64,000 nucleotides of DNA from Todiramphus chloris collaris (Eukaryota > Chordata > Aves > Coraciiformes > Alcedinidae), in the NCBI GenBank assembly GCA_025345505.1, contig JANVCC010000018.1, forward strand, positions 58,774,928-58,838,927, read 5' to 3'. The notes below the pieces were generated by a model. The model had not been told where the DNA came from. It did no database searches and was given only the letters and a program-made list of their open reading frames with translations. Of the stretch, positions 1 to 61,290 are shown one piece after another (positions within the stretch are counted from its first letter, which is position 1; every line of letters begins with the position of its first letter). Position numbers and translations under genes: made by a program.

Positions 1-645
1 AGAGAGAGAGACAAACAGAAAATGAAAAATGGGCCTTGGACAGACTCAACTTTGCACACATCCTTGTAGAGCAGAAATATCTTAAGTCTGGAATAACAAA
101 AAAAGCTGATTTTAAAGTATTCACAGTTTTCTGAATATAGCTTTTAGGAATTTCACTTTTTAGATCTAAACAGAACTTTGGAGATGTGCTTTCCAGTCAA
201 TGCACGCAGGAGACAGGCATTTTAACACAAACTGATAGTGCAAGTAGCACAACTTGAAAATAGTATTGAGTAATAACGTACCTATTACTACACAGCACTT
301 CCAGTATTCAGATTTATGAGCTTGCAAACATTTTGAACTACAAAGCAACAGTACCTGCAGTGCAGTATGTGGGATCTAATGAAATGATGCATGCTGTAGG
401 AATTCAGGCAGAAAAACCACCAGCTATCTACTGACTAAAAATCCCACAGTGGCAATTTTTCACAAATGACAAAAGTTAGAAAGATACAGATATACAGATA
501 TATGTGCGTGTATATTTATATATATACAGGCATGTACATAGACATACCCCTGTACTAGAAAGTGTGCAAAACTGAGCAAGCCTGTGGGAGAACAAGCATA
601 ACAGCTATATGAAAGCATCAACATTTAAGCAACAAAATTACACAC
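1..645. other. Intron downstream of EPB41L2 exon 12 (partial)
   Basis: No coding segment is recognisable. It opens with a short AG repeat (1-12) and holds an AT-rich simple-sequence patch at about 484-545 made of alternating TA/CA/TG steps. The next 4.1G exons (the KNSLRVEGDNIYVRHSN segment) are not here and should lie beyond position 1. Confidence 0.6.
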
Positions 646-49354
<48,709 letters not shown>

Positions 49355-50424
49355 TGTCACAACTTACACTAAAAGAAGCAACAACAGTTTCATTATGTAG
49401 CATCACTGCTTTTATGGACATACATAATTTGGAGTAATTTGTAGTAATATCTACAAGAGTTTCTAAATTAAACTCATTTGGGTTAAAGAAATACTTACTT
49501 TCAAATTCTCAGCTTACAAGTAAGACCAGTAAGGTAAAACTTAGTGCACTTCAGATAACAATTTTCAGATATACCACTCCAGAGAGATATCGATAGTTTC
49601 CTTCTCATTGATAAAAATGTAAGCGTGCTCACTGAAATGCATTTGTATTCCTAATGTTATCAGCCACAATTATTTCCCGAGTAATTTCAGTTCTCTTTCT
49701 ACTGGGATCCTTGGTTGACCCAGAAACACAAGTTTCAGATCCACCTTGTCTAGTTAAACTGGTAGATACAACCTCTCCTTACTGTTCAGTGACAGCTATC
49801 AATATAACACATGCTATATACAGAAAGTCTTTTTAAATCATGCTTCCACTTGTTCCTTTTTACATTAAGAAACACTATGTAACGTAGATTACCTATGTCC
49901 GTGCTTGATGGCAGTTAACTTGCACAACACTTTAAACTGGACTTGAAGACAACTGAAAACTTAGATTACAAGGCAGCACCACTACTTTGTCTCCAGGTTT
50001 CCAAAGCACATTTATAAGTAATCATAAAAAAAGTTAAACTAAGGTATTCCCAAGGAGAAAAAGAAGAAAACAAAACAAAAATAAAATAACAAAAAGTAAG
50101 CTAATAGATGTGCAAGTATACAAGAGATAAGCCCTTCTGGCAACAGAGATAATATTGATCCAAAGGAAACAAATTTGACAGTTATCTTAGAAAGAAGCTC
50201 AGACATAGGAGCCTTGAACTATCTACAGGCAAATTTATATCAAGCAAGCATCTTGTGACCAGAAGTAACGACACATTGTGGGTGTTTCTTTGTTCATTAC
50301 TTTGCCTCCACTGCCTAAACCAAAACACTCACCAATGGGAAAATTAAGGAAAAGTTAGTATCTTCACTGCTATACTAGAGACTTCTGGATCATTTTAAAC
50401 TTAAATATTATAGTTATGTAGCCA

Positions 50425-50490
50425 TTTATTTTATTTTTTTTTTAAATAAATTAAAATTTTTTTTATAAATAAAATTTATAAAATTCTTCA
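50425..50490. repeat. AT-only low-complexity patch
   Basis: Almost entirely A and T with short T-runs, A-runs and TAAA/TTTA steps. No unit period. Confidence 0.75.
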
Positions 50491-52241
50491 AATTTTAATA
50501 GGATGCATAAAGGTATTTGGTGATAGAGTATTAATATTTATGTGTTATTTATCTCAGAGGTAATAGGCCTCTGAAAGGCAGGTTTCCATCTGACTAGCTG
50601 TTGAGATGAAAGAACTTTCTATCTAAAGCCACATATTAGTATGCTAGTTTTAAAGCTGCTACTAGTCAAATTACATTTTGCTATCACCTTCATATCTTAC
50701 ACAGAATTGCTAAATAGTTATTGGTCAACTACTTATTTGGGAGGTTTTTTTGGTTTGTTTTAAAGCAAGTGTTCTGTTTGTTTAGCATTATTGATTTGAA
50801 GCACAAGAGACTGCCTTGCATTTCAACCTGGGTTAGTACAGGTCCTTTATGATCCATACGCTTGCTGGTTTCAATATATACAGTTGGTTGACATAAAAGC
50901 CATAAAGACATAAAAATCCTAGCTGGGACAGTCACTCAAATTTTACAGAGTGCAAAAGGGTCTTGTTTAAGTACTAGGTAATACCTGAGAAAATTGGTAC
51001 TATCCTCAGTGAATTTTCAAAAGCATAAATCATTTTCTGTAAAGTACTATAATTTATACTCCAAACCAGGTTGAATCTACTGACAAAAAAAAACCCCAAA
51101 ACCACAACTTTTATATTTTTGTTAAATTTTAAAACTTCTATTTTATCATCAGCGTGTAAACAAGAACAGGGATGGCATCCCATGTCTCTGCACAGAACAG
51201 CCCTGTGCCACACCACTGTGCAGAAGGTGCCAGTATAACCCACACATATTCTATTAGAAGACCAAGGAAAAAGTAAATCCAATTTCACCTTTTAGTCATT
51301 ACGTAGGAGGATTGCTACAATTTCAGTCATGGAACTCTGAATGCAAAGGAATAAAGCAACTACTAAAGAGTGTAGTTTTCAACTTTCATTTCCTTAAGGA
51401 ATCAAAAAAAAAATCCAACCCTAAAATTGGCTTAATGACATCAATCTGCCATCTAAGTATTCACACAATGAACGTGACAAGGAAGACTGTTTCAGTTTGC
51501 TCCCTCTCTGATGATCACTGTGCAGAAAAAAAGATTAAAAAGTCAAGGTTAACCGTGGAGGCTGAAGAAACAGAATGCAGACCTTGCTTTCTTGTGAGTC
51601 ACAGCAGTAGCCACAGGGCAGAAGCCTGTCAGGGTCCATCGGTTTGCCATGCTGTGACGAGGCCACCGGAGCTGGGGCCTGAACTGATCTCATGCTATCA
51701 CAGCTCTGCCTTGCAGGCTTAGAAGGTAATGCATTGATAAACAGACCACCAAGAACAATCCTATGCCACATATAGCCAAAAAACACCCAAAATTATTTCT
51801 TTTAGAGCTTCACATTTCACGGAGGAGCCTTATGTAATAAACCAGGTGACCAGACAACTAAAGCTGTGTTATCTTTCAGACTTTTGGTACTGTAATAGTA
51901 TTTCCTGCTAAAAATATTTATCCTGAACATTAACTAAAAATCACCCTTCCTCTGCATGATTCTGCCCCAGCTGCCTCCTAAAACTGGAAGCTTATTTGCA
52001 AGGAGGTAACTAGGTGAGCAAACTCTTTGCCAGTCTCTACATTGGTCAGCAGATGGTGCCATAATAGTTCTGAAAATCAGTAGCACGCTTAAAAGGTCAA
52101 ACCTTAAACAGCAACAGTATTCCAATTTCAAGTGTCATTCCCAAATTATGACCTGTAAATACTTCTGTAAAAGCACTCGATAACATGATGTATTTTAATG
52201 AAAATAACTTTAGAGACCGACAGTGAATTACTACTCCATGA

Positions 52242-52800
52242 CAATCACAGAATGGTTTGGGCTGGAAGGGACCTCTAATGGTCATCTAATCTGACCCCCC
52301 TTAATGAGCAGGGACATTCTCAACTAGGTTGGGTTACTCAGAGCCTCGTTGAACCTCACCCCGAATATCTCCAGGGATGAGGCCTTCAGTATGTCCCTGG
52401 GCAACCTGTCCCAGCGTTCCACTACCCTCATGGTAAAGAACTTCTTTCTAACATCCAATTTAAATCTACTCTTCTCTAGTTTAAAACCATTGCCACTCAT
52501 CCTGTCACTAGAGGCCTTTGTAAATGGTCCCTTTCCCACCTTCTTGTAGGCCCCCTTCAGGTACTGGAACATCACTATGAGGTCTTCCCGGAGCCTTCTC
52601 TTCTCCAGGATGAGCAACCCCAGCTCCCACAACCTGTCTTCATAGGAGGGGTGCTCCAGCTCTCTGATCATTTTCATGGCCCTCCTCTGGACCTGCTCCA
52701 TCAGGTCCATGTCCCTCCTGTACTGAGGGCTCCAGAACTGGATGCAGTACTCCAGGTGAGGTCTCACCAGAGCAGAGTAAAGTGGCAGAATCATCTTTCT
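52242..52800 (-). mobile_element. CR1 LINE 3' fragment, least decayed copy in the window
   Basis: The minus strand encodes 156 codons without a stop across the CR1 RT tail: [20 protein letters not shown], then WSPQYRRDMDLMEQVQRRAM, then RLPRDILKASSLEIFGVRFN. The 3'UTR and terminal end follow (CAGAATGGTTTGGGCTGGAA on the plus strand at about 52249). It is 5'-truncated, as usual. The long open stretch suggests it is younger than the other CR1 pieces here, though it remains a partial, immobile copy. Confidence 0.95.
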
Positions 52801-53759
52801 TGATAATAAAAACTAGTTATGTGCACAAGAACATTTGTGTGCTTAAGTATATACACATATTCACGCAGCATCTAAGCTTATCTCCAAGAATAGAAATGGC
52901 ACAAAACAGTGCCCTTCCAAAGGATCTTAATCTCATTCAAAAACCAGTTTACAGAGAATTCCAGACACATCATGGTGGCTAGCAGTCCCAGACATTTAAT
53001 GGCAAGTATACTCACAAGTATCCTTTTCCCTAGATAATGAAGTCACTATTCAAAGTAACAGGAATTTTCTTTGCCTTCACGTTTACATGCATGCTGCCAT
53101 ATAGCTGAATATTTGCAAGCATACAATGTTTGCCTCCCAAACACAGTAGCCTACCTACATTACTAGGAAAACATTTTTCTACTGAAATAAATATTAAAAT
53201 CATCAGGTCTCTAGAAGTAATTTTTGAAGTGCTAGAAAATTGTCGCAGATGCGTCATTATTCCACACAATGCATGAAATAGAGAGGATAGCAGAAAAAAC
53301 ACTGACAAGTCCATACATCAGATGCTGTTGACTTTAAAGATACTTCTGAAGCAACAATGTAAGATGAGTCGTAGAGTAATTCTGCAGATCTCTTTGAGCA
53401 CAAAACCTACAATCAAGAATGTAGACAGTAAATTAAATGAGACAGAGAAAGCCATTTCTGTCTAAACTGCAAAGTATCTGCAGACTAGATAGTTTTATGA
53501 TGAAAATATTCTATTATGCTGACAAATTTCTGTAAAGCAACTCCAGGGAAGTTAGCTCTGTTCTTTGTAAAGTCAAACTAGAATCCAGGAATGTTACTAT
53601 TTCTCAAAATCTTTTTCCTGTTAAAGCCACAAAACAACACGTATCTATTCCTTACTACTCAAAGTGCTCCCAGCTTTTCATAAATCACCTGCTGCAGGCC
53701 ATCTCCGTTTTGCCTTGTAAATAACTTGGTTACTGCAATCCTTAAACAACTTTAAATTG

Positions 53760-53793
53760 TTTAAAACTAATCCTTTTAAGGATTAGTTTTAAA
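53760..53793. repeat. Perfect inverted repeat: 16-bp arms, 2-nt spacer
   Basis: The left arm TTTAAAACTAATCCTT (53760-53775) and the right arm AAGGATTAGTTTTAAA (53778-53793) are exact reverse complements separated by TT. Pairing stops abruptly outside the arms. Confidence 0.95.
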
Positions 53794-56700
53794 TGATAAC
53801 TCAGTTGACAGGATGCAACTACCCAGAAAGGCAAGACAATACGAGGAGACATAAAAACCAGTAAGAATTCTTTAAACACTAATTTGGTAAATGTTTTCCC
53901 CCTGACACTAGGTAGCAGCCTAAAAATGTATAATAAAACATAGAAAATAGTATTAGAAAGTTCTGTTTCTCCAACTAAATGAAATGCATTGAGAACTGCA
54001 TCCCACGCAACCATACCCACACAACACAGAGGTCATCATAAAAAACAAAATCGAAATCAGAACATAAATACCTTTCAAGTGCTACACGTAGCCAAGGTGT
54101 GATGGCCACATTAAAATTTCTTTGATTATGTTTAAGCAAATACACATCTTGCAGTTTGCTCAGTGCAGTTTATACCAGATCGAGAGACTATGAGAATCTG
54201 TTCCTTTTGTATTTTCAATCTACAAGTACTCTGATACATCAAGGCAAAAAGAAAACAAACCAAAACAAAAAAGCCTCAATGAACAACTTAATTCAAATCC
54301 AGAAATGTCTTTGCCAGAGCACATATGCACACATATACTCTGTTTATCAAGCAAGTTTTGAGCTGTTCCCCAGCGCTGAAAAAAATGTTCTAAGCTGATG
54401 AGAATCCAACAGTCTTTTTGAAAAGCTGTGATGAACAGTGACCCCACCCAAGCCCTGACGCTGCTAGAGAAGGACACGCACAGTGGAAAACTGGGATTTA
54501 GTTCCAAATTAATTTCAACAGCCAGAAAAATGAACATGGGTCAAGAGACAGCTCTGTTTTCCTGTTATCTGTCCAACAAACCAAGAACAACACGGCCTGA
54601 GAAAAATCTCTGCCCTATCTTTGAAACGATGTAAGTCTACAGTGGGTTTTGACTGTTCACATTAAACCCTCATGATAAACACAATTTTAGAGATTAAAAG
54701 CAGCAGTGAGCATTCATTTTTTCTCAGCAATGCTGTCCCTTCAACCTCCATTCCCTTCATTCCACCCCATCCCACCTCAGCAAACGGCTGTTTCTGTAAC
54801 AGACAGAATTCCACTGAAGCACAGGCAGACATTTCATTTTTTCCAGTTCTTATGAAAGAAGTATTGGGGGAAACGAATATAATACAATCAAACAACGCAT
54901 CGGCAAGATTAAAATGGTTTTTTTTTATACTTACAACATTAAGTTTCCTCCTGCATAAAGTATGCTTCCAAGGCACTAACAGTAACATGGCTGATAAAAA
55001 CACTTCCCAACTCAGGTTGAAAAAATACTGCACTAGTACTGAGAGGTCCCAGTGCAATAAAGATCCTGGATACTGGGATCCCACATGCACATCTTTGTTT
55101 TGACAAGTACTCATTTCCTCTTCACTGGAAGTCATATAGAGAATTATTACCATCTTGCATGCTTAGGAAATGTAGAACAGCGTGCAAAAGAGGGAAATAA
55201 CTGCAATACCAGGATTCAAGGTCAGGAAAAGGAAATGAGAAGCGACTAATCTGTGCTTTTTCTAGAACACTAGTGACAGACCCCTACAAACAGAACACGT
55301 TTGCAAGTAATTTTCGTAAGCAGATATAACCATTAACTTTATTTCACTAGTCTGTCGAGGCTGAATGTCATACAGATGCAGACTCTACTGAGATCACATT
55401 CAAAATGCCTGTTAGCTTTTTATTTCAGCTAATCCAACTCAGGAACAATGCTGAGAAACCAACTGACATGCATTAAGACAGCTTGCTCTGTCATGTACAA
55501 GAACAGAATTCAATAGACAAATGTTGTTTACAAAGCTTCAGGGTGTAAACACAGCCACAGAAATGCCTTTTTTTGTCAGCAACATCAGTTCTGTCTTTTC
55601 AACTCTAAAGCGCGCTTCATTTTTGCTATTGTCAAATATAAGCGGTCTTTGGTAAGTCAGTTCAACAATACTGGTTGATGTTTGCACATTACTGACAGAA
55701 AAAAAACCTGGGGAAAGTGACATGAAAATTATTTTATACAGGTGACAGGTGTAGAAACTTCTCCTGCTACTACTTTTTTATTATTATTACCAATTTTCCT
55801 GAATCGGGATGCAAGTTGAAGGATAAAAATTGATACCCCACCACTTCCTACCAATAACAGAGTCAGTATCAAAGACTTGGTTAAATGGCATCCCTGGCAA
55901 TTCATCAGAAACAAGCTTAATCCAAATTCTAAATAAGTGCAAAGTTTCAAGCTGTATGACAAAGTATTTCTGGATTTCTGCAGGTAAGTTGTAGTTGTCT
56001 CTTTACTGGGTATGTTGCTACCAGTATGTGAATCAACTGTTGAAAGACCTGAGCTATCTTGACACTCATTCAAGTAAACAAACCCAGGCTATTAATTGCA
56101 TAGTGTATTTTATTAAAAAAAAAATTAAAAATAGGACAGTTAAAAAAAAAGATAATCCACAACTACTGCTGCAATGTATAAGTGTTGTTCCATATTCTCC
56201 GCCAGCTATCCCACATTCCCCAAATCTCAAAGGTTTGCTGAGATATCTTGTCTTGGTGGTTTAATTTTTGCATTTTCAGCTAGAACAAGCTAGCTGAGTC
56301 TTCCATGTGCTGCTGGAACAGAAGTATTCCCTTCAAAGACCAGAACCAATTTGCTCAGTGTGTGCATCCAAATAATTACAACTCACCTAAAATGCTGTAT
56401 GTAAAGCAGAACACTGCAAACTTTTCCCTACATACTTAAGTTTACTGGGATATATAACAAAGCATTGAGGCTACAGATAATACTGCTCTTCAGGAAAGTA
56501 TGCATCCACTGTTCCTGTGGGAGCGTAACATTGCCAATCCCAAGCAACAAAAAGCAGTGAAGGAGGGATGCCTCTTAGCTGAGCAAATAAAATTGGCAGC
56601 CAAAACTTCATCGCTCCCATAAGCTCTTCCGAATGCTGGTATTTGATTAGAAGAGTGAAAATACCAGAAGCTTTCTAAAAGCTTCCCGCTTTTTGTGGCG

Positions 56701-58308
56701 ACAGCTTCACAACCAACAACATTTCCACCACTACAACATCTCTGGCCTAGACTAAGGGAAAAGGTGCCCTAGAGGTCAGAAAGAAGGTTAACAAAACTAA
56801 CATGGGGGGAAAAAAAAAAGTAAAAGATAATTCTATGCTAATAATGCTGGCTTTGTGTCTGGACTTCAGCACTTAACATGTTTGTTAGTCATCTAAGTGC
56901 TTTAGCTGTTTTGTGCTTTTTGGAAGGACATTCCTAGCATGAGAGACTGTAATATAAAACAGATAACAGGATACGCATGAAAGTCCCAAGGGACTAACTA
57001 TTTAAACAAAGTTTTCTTTGGAGAGTTAGGAAAGGATGACAGATAAGAAAGATTCAAAAGAATAATTCATTTGTGAACACAAAGAACAAGGTGGGGAGGA
57101 GTATTTAGAACTGTCCCATAGACAAGGGAAAAAAGACAGTGACTTGCCAAACCACAACTGCAACAACATTCCCGTATAAATATATATCACAAACTGCAGT
57201 TTACCAAAGCAGCCTCACCCATTACAGAAAAGCCTTTTAATGACCACATATAAGTGGGTATGGTGTGTTATTACAGTAAGATTCTGGGCCAAATTAAGTA
57301 GAGGCTTTATTCTGCCTTCTTGGGCCACATTTTCAGTTTGCCTTCTGTCTCTCCAGAGAAGTTTCGAAGCTAGGCAAACGCAAATCCAAGTTAACAGCAA
57401 TTTAGTATCTAACAGCTTTATTACATAAGCCCATATAGCATAAAATTATTAATTCCACACCTAAGAGACTTACTACTTTGAACAAAACTCCCAATCTGCA
57501 TTGGTCTGGGGCTTTCCTCTGACTTCTTTTGGGCTCTTCAGTTTAGATGCTGACTGAACAAATGCTTGAAAGCATATTTACCCTGCTGTTTCCTGAGGGT
57601 AGGCTTCTGTCACCTTTAATCTTAGACCATGATTGTGAGCTCTAACATGGATTTCCCCCTTCCTATCTAAATTTTCCTTAACTCTGAAGAACTTCAAAAT
57701 ATAAAGCAGTGAGAAAGGGAAAATTGGTATAAGCATGTAAACTGACCAAACGCTTTTCAAATTTTTCTTCACCACTGTATACTGGTTGACAGCTCTTCTT
57801 TTTTTTGTCTGAGCATATTCCTGCATGGAAACAATAAGAAGCATATACTAACAAAAAGGACAAGAGATTCAGAGTTTTGTTGAAAATTACATCATGTTCT
57901 CTCAGAAATCAAGATCACTTGAACAACAGTTCCCAAAGAGAGATGTCGAGACACCAAGAACCACAGCTCTTGTGCAGAAGAACCAGAGCTCCTGTCCAGA
58001 TGAAGTCTAAGAATTCTGCCTGAATTATGAGCCTAAACAAATAAAAGAGGGAAAACTTACAGCACTAAGAAAATGTGTACATCGATGTGTCCGTGTTAAG
58101 ATGGGAGAAATGCATCCATATGCTAGACTCGATTTTTAGGAAACAGAATGAACAGCAACAAGTTGTTCACTACCAAGCATGGATACAGAAACAAAGTAAA
58201 AGGGAAGGATTGATGCCTCAATTTTCCATTCCTTTTAATATGAACCAAAAATCTCAGAAAAAAAAGCTAACAGCGAAACAAAGTAAAGACACCACTGGAA
58301 AGTCAGGA

Positions 58309-58348
58309 GGGAAAAAAAAAAGGAGGGGGCACAGGGGGGAGGAGGGGG
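58309..58348 (+). repeat. G-rich polypurine tract with G-quadruplex potential
   Basis: G-runs of 3 (58309-58311), 5 (58325-58329), 6 (58334-58339) and 5 (58344-58348) on the plus strand, separated by A-rich or short loops. This is the template strand if EPB41L2 transcription crosses here. Structure is inferred from the pattern only. Confidence 0.6.
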
Positions 58349-61149
58349 AAGAGAAAACAGGAAACAGACGCTGAAGACAAAACAGGAAAAAAGGTCATGA
58401 TTTGTGTAATAGCCAAAAAACTGCAGAGGCCAGAGAGAGGGGCAGGGTGGGAAGACACCAGAAGCCCAGTATGGGCTAAGACACATTGTAGAGGCTACTA
58501 GACAGACCACAAGATCTCCAAGACTTAGTCCTTCAGGTTCTAGGCTGCAGGAGATCTATCGAATACCATTTCACCCTCACACAAAAAATCCTGCCCAATA
58601 AAGTGATTTAAAGACAGAAGAATTTGTACAAGAAGGGACAAATGCACACCTATAGGGCCAGGACAAACAAACCCCTTAAATCTGCTTCCCTTATGCCATA
58701 CTGTTTCCACAGAAGAGTTTCTAAAAGCCTAAAATCTCTCTTCTTTATGATCAAATGCTTCACAAGATGCAATATTTTTAAGACTTTTCCAATAGCTTCT
58801 CCATTTTTGTACGTTAATTTCATGACAAGTTTCAAACCTGTTGAACACAGCATTCCTTCCTCTGCACTTGTAATTATGTATGCACTTATTTTTACACAGC
58901 AAATGTTTGCTTGGGATTGTCTAATGGACTAAGTGAAAAGTTGTACTTCCTGGAAAACCTCTCAAATCCCTAAAATGACAGAATTCTGATGAGTTCACTT
59001 CAGTTTTTTGGGCAGATCTACACATCCATTAAGTGTTCCAGTTCCATTCTTTGACAAGATTACAGGCACAGTATTTCAATAGTTTAACTACATCTTTGGC
59101 TCACCTGTTCCTGCACAGTAAGCTTCCTTCTGGTTTTATGGTGTCACGAATTATATCCCATTTACTTTTTGTTGAAGAGCTCAAAGAGCAAACATTTGTC
59201 TGAAGACATGAGCTAAGTTGGCTAATCTATAAAAATACTTCCAATTTTGGCAAAACAGGAACAAAAAAACCTGCATAGAGAAACTTGGACACTATGAGGA
59301 GAAAGTGACACACAAGACATGCTCACAAGGACAGTAGTAGAACCAAAACACAAATGGGTCTCAAGGCCTCCTCTCTTACATACTGACATCAAGCACTTCC
59401 ATGTGTTCCGCGTAAGGAGACAACATTTTCAGTTGAAACTCAGAACTTGCTTCTTTCCAAAAATATAAAGGGTGACAGTCCACAGGAAAAGTTTAATTTT
59501 GAGTAGGCAATAGCAATACTTCTGAACTTCATATAGGGAGGAGAAAGTGGAGACAAGTCTTTTCAATATGTTCACGTTATTAGATCCTCTGGACACAGAC
59601 AAAATTTTTACAAGATATACAGTGTCAATACTGGGTTAAGCGAGAGTTATGGAACCTACAAAAAGTTATGAAATGTGCTGCTTTGCTTTTAGAATTATAA
59701 AGCCAGAATACAGGTATTTCCAGCTTAATTTCCAATGAAATAACTATTATATAAGCTAGAACTTTTTTTCTTATCAAGCAATATAACATTTTCCCGTCAA
59801 AAAATTTAAGCTAATTCATGCTTGTATGGCTTCACTACAAATCTGAGGTCAAAGTCATGTCTGGAGGAGACAGACACCCCTAACTATACATTCCAGTTAC
59901 ACCAAATTAGAATTCACTACAGTTATGCACAAATGAACAAACTCTCATCCACCATCAGGTGAAGAATTTTGTGTTGGTTGAATCCTTTTATGAGGTACAG
60001 CTGTCATCAAGTGATTCCCTGCTACTTCATTAACCTCCATGACCACATTTACACAGCAACAATTCAATACATGAAGCAAAATGAATATGCTGTATTTTTT
60101 TTCTGCAAAGACAAATTGCAGCACTTCTTATGCATTTCTTATGCCAATTAAAACAATGTTTCATTGTCTTCTTTAACAGAAGAGAATGGATTTTATACTG
60201 CACATTAGCTACAAAATATACAGCAACACTGGAGATAAAAACTGTAGAGATTCAAGGAAGCTTGCTGAAAAAGGGAAACAGAGAAATGAAACTGAAGGCA
60301 TTCCTTTTAAGAGACACAGAAAAGTAATATAGCATGCTTGGTGTGACTTCGAAATAGGAATTTCACATTGCTGAAAGGACAAAATAATTTTTCATCCCAC
60401 AAAGGTTATAAGAGCCAAAACATTCTACCATACTTCACATAAAATGTGTGCTAAGCTATCAAAAAATCTCAAAACTGTTGAGAACTCATACAATTCTTAG
60501 TCTGAAAATGCATTACTAGCTTGTGTCGCTCCATGCTAAGAGACACAGATAAGCCTTTTAAATATATATAGCCACACAATACGGAGATATTTGGATATAA
60601 ATGGTGAAAAAACAATTATGTTGGAGCACAATGTTCCACAATCCTGTTATGGGAACTAGATTTCCAAAAATTCCCAGGAATTTTTTTAAGCTGTGATGTG
60701 TGGGCTTCGCTATTTGCAACACACAGCCACTCTTCTCCCTTCTTATTAGTTTCACATATAAACATCTCTTTCATCCTCTTTTCTCCTCCCTCCCCTCTTG
60801 TACCTTCACTTAATCTTATTTGCTTTTTTTAGAATCTTCCTGATTATCAATTAAGACCTATTCCTTCCACTCTTAATTCCATCACCATTGCTAGAAAGCC
60901 AGGGTGCCAAACTGTGTCAAAAGCCTGGCTTACATCCAGATAGTTTAGCATCTCACCTGAACAAAAAGAATGTAAGTGATTCAATATGCAGGCTAGATTT
61001 TTCTTTCAAACCGTATCCACAGGAGAACATGCAAAATAAGCTGTTCACAAAATTATGTGAATGCCTCTATTTGCCAACTGATCAAAACAACAAAAAAATT
61101 CAAAAGCAGTACTTAAAAGCTGTTCAACTACTCACAAATTATGCCACAG

Positions 61150-61290
61150 ATTACTATATATGAATATACAATATTAATAATATATTAATTATATGCACAT
61201 ATTTAAATATTTAAATAACAGAAAAATAGTTTAATATCCTTTTTCTTTTATTTATTTAAATATTTATCATTTTAAGTATTTTAATATTAT
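61150..61290. repeat. AT-rich low-complexity region
   Basis: Repeated TATTAA, TTTAAATA and ATATA steps; no fixed unit and no recognised mobile element. Confidence 0.7.

Noticed and set aside
49355-49360. GTG two codons upstream of the ATG as an alternative start
   Set aside because: The ATG at 49354 matches the family N-terminus and has A at -3; a GTG start is not expected in a vertebrate gene.
54662-55153. 163-codon minus-strand frame opposed by a 143-codon plus-strand frame at 54672-55103
   Set aside because: Both strands are open by chance composition; neither has recognisable domains or splice sites, and each would be the other's shadow.
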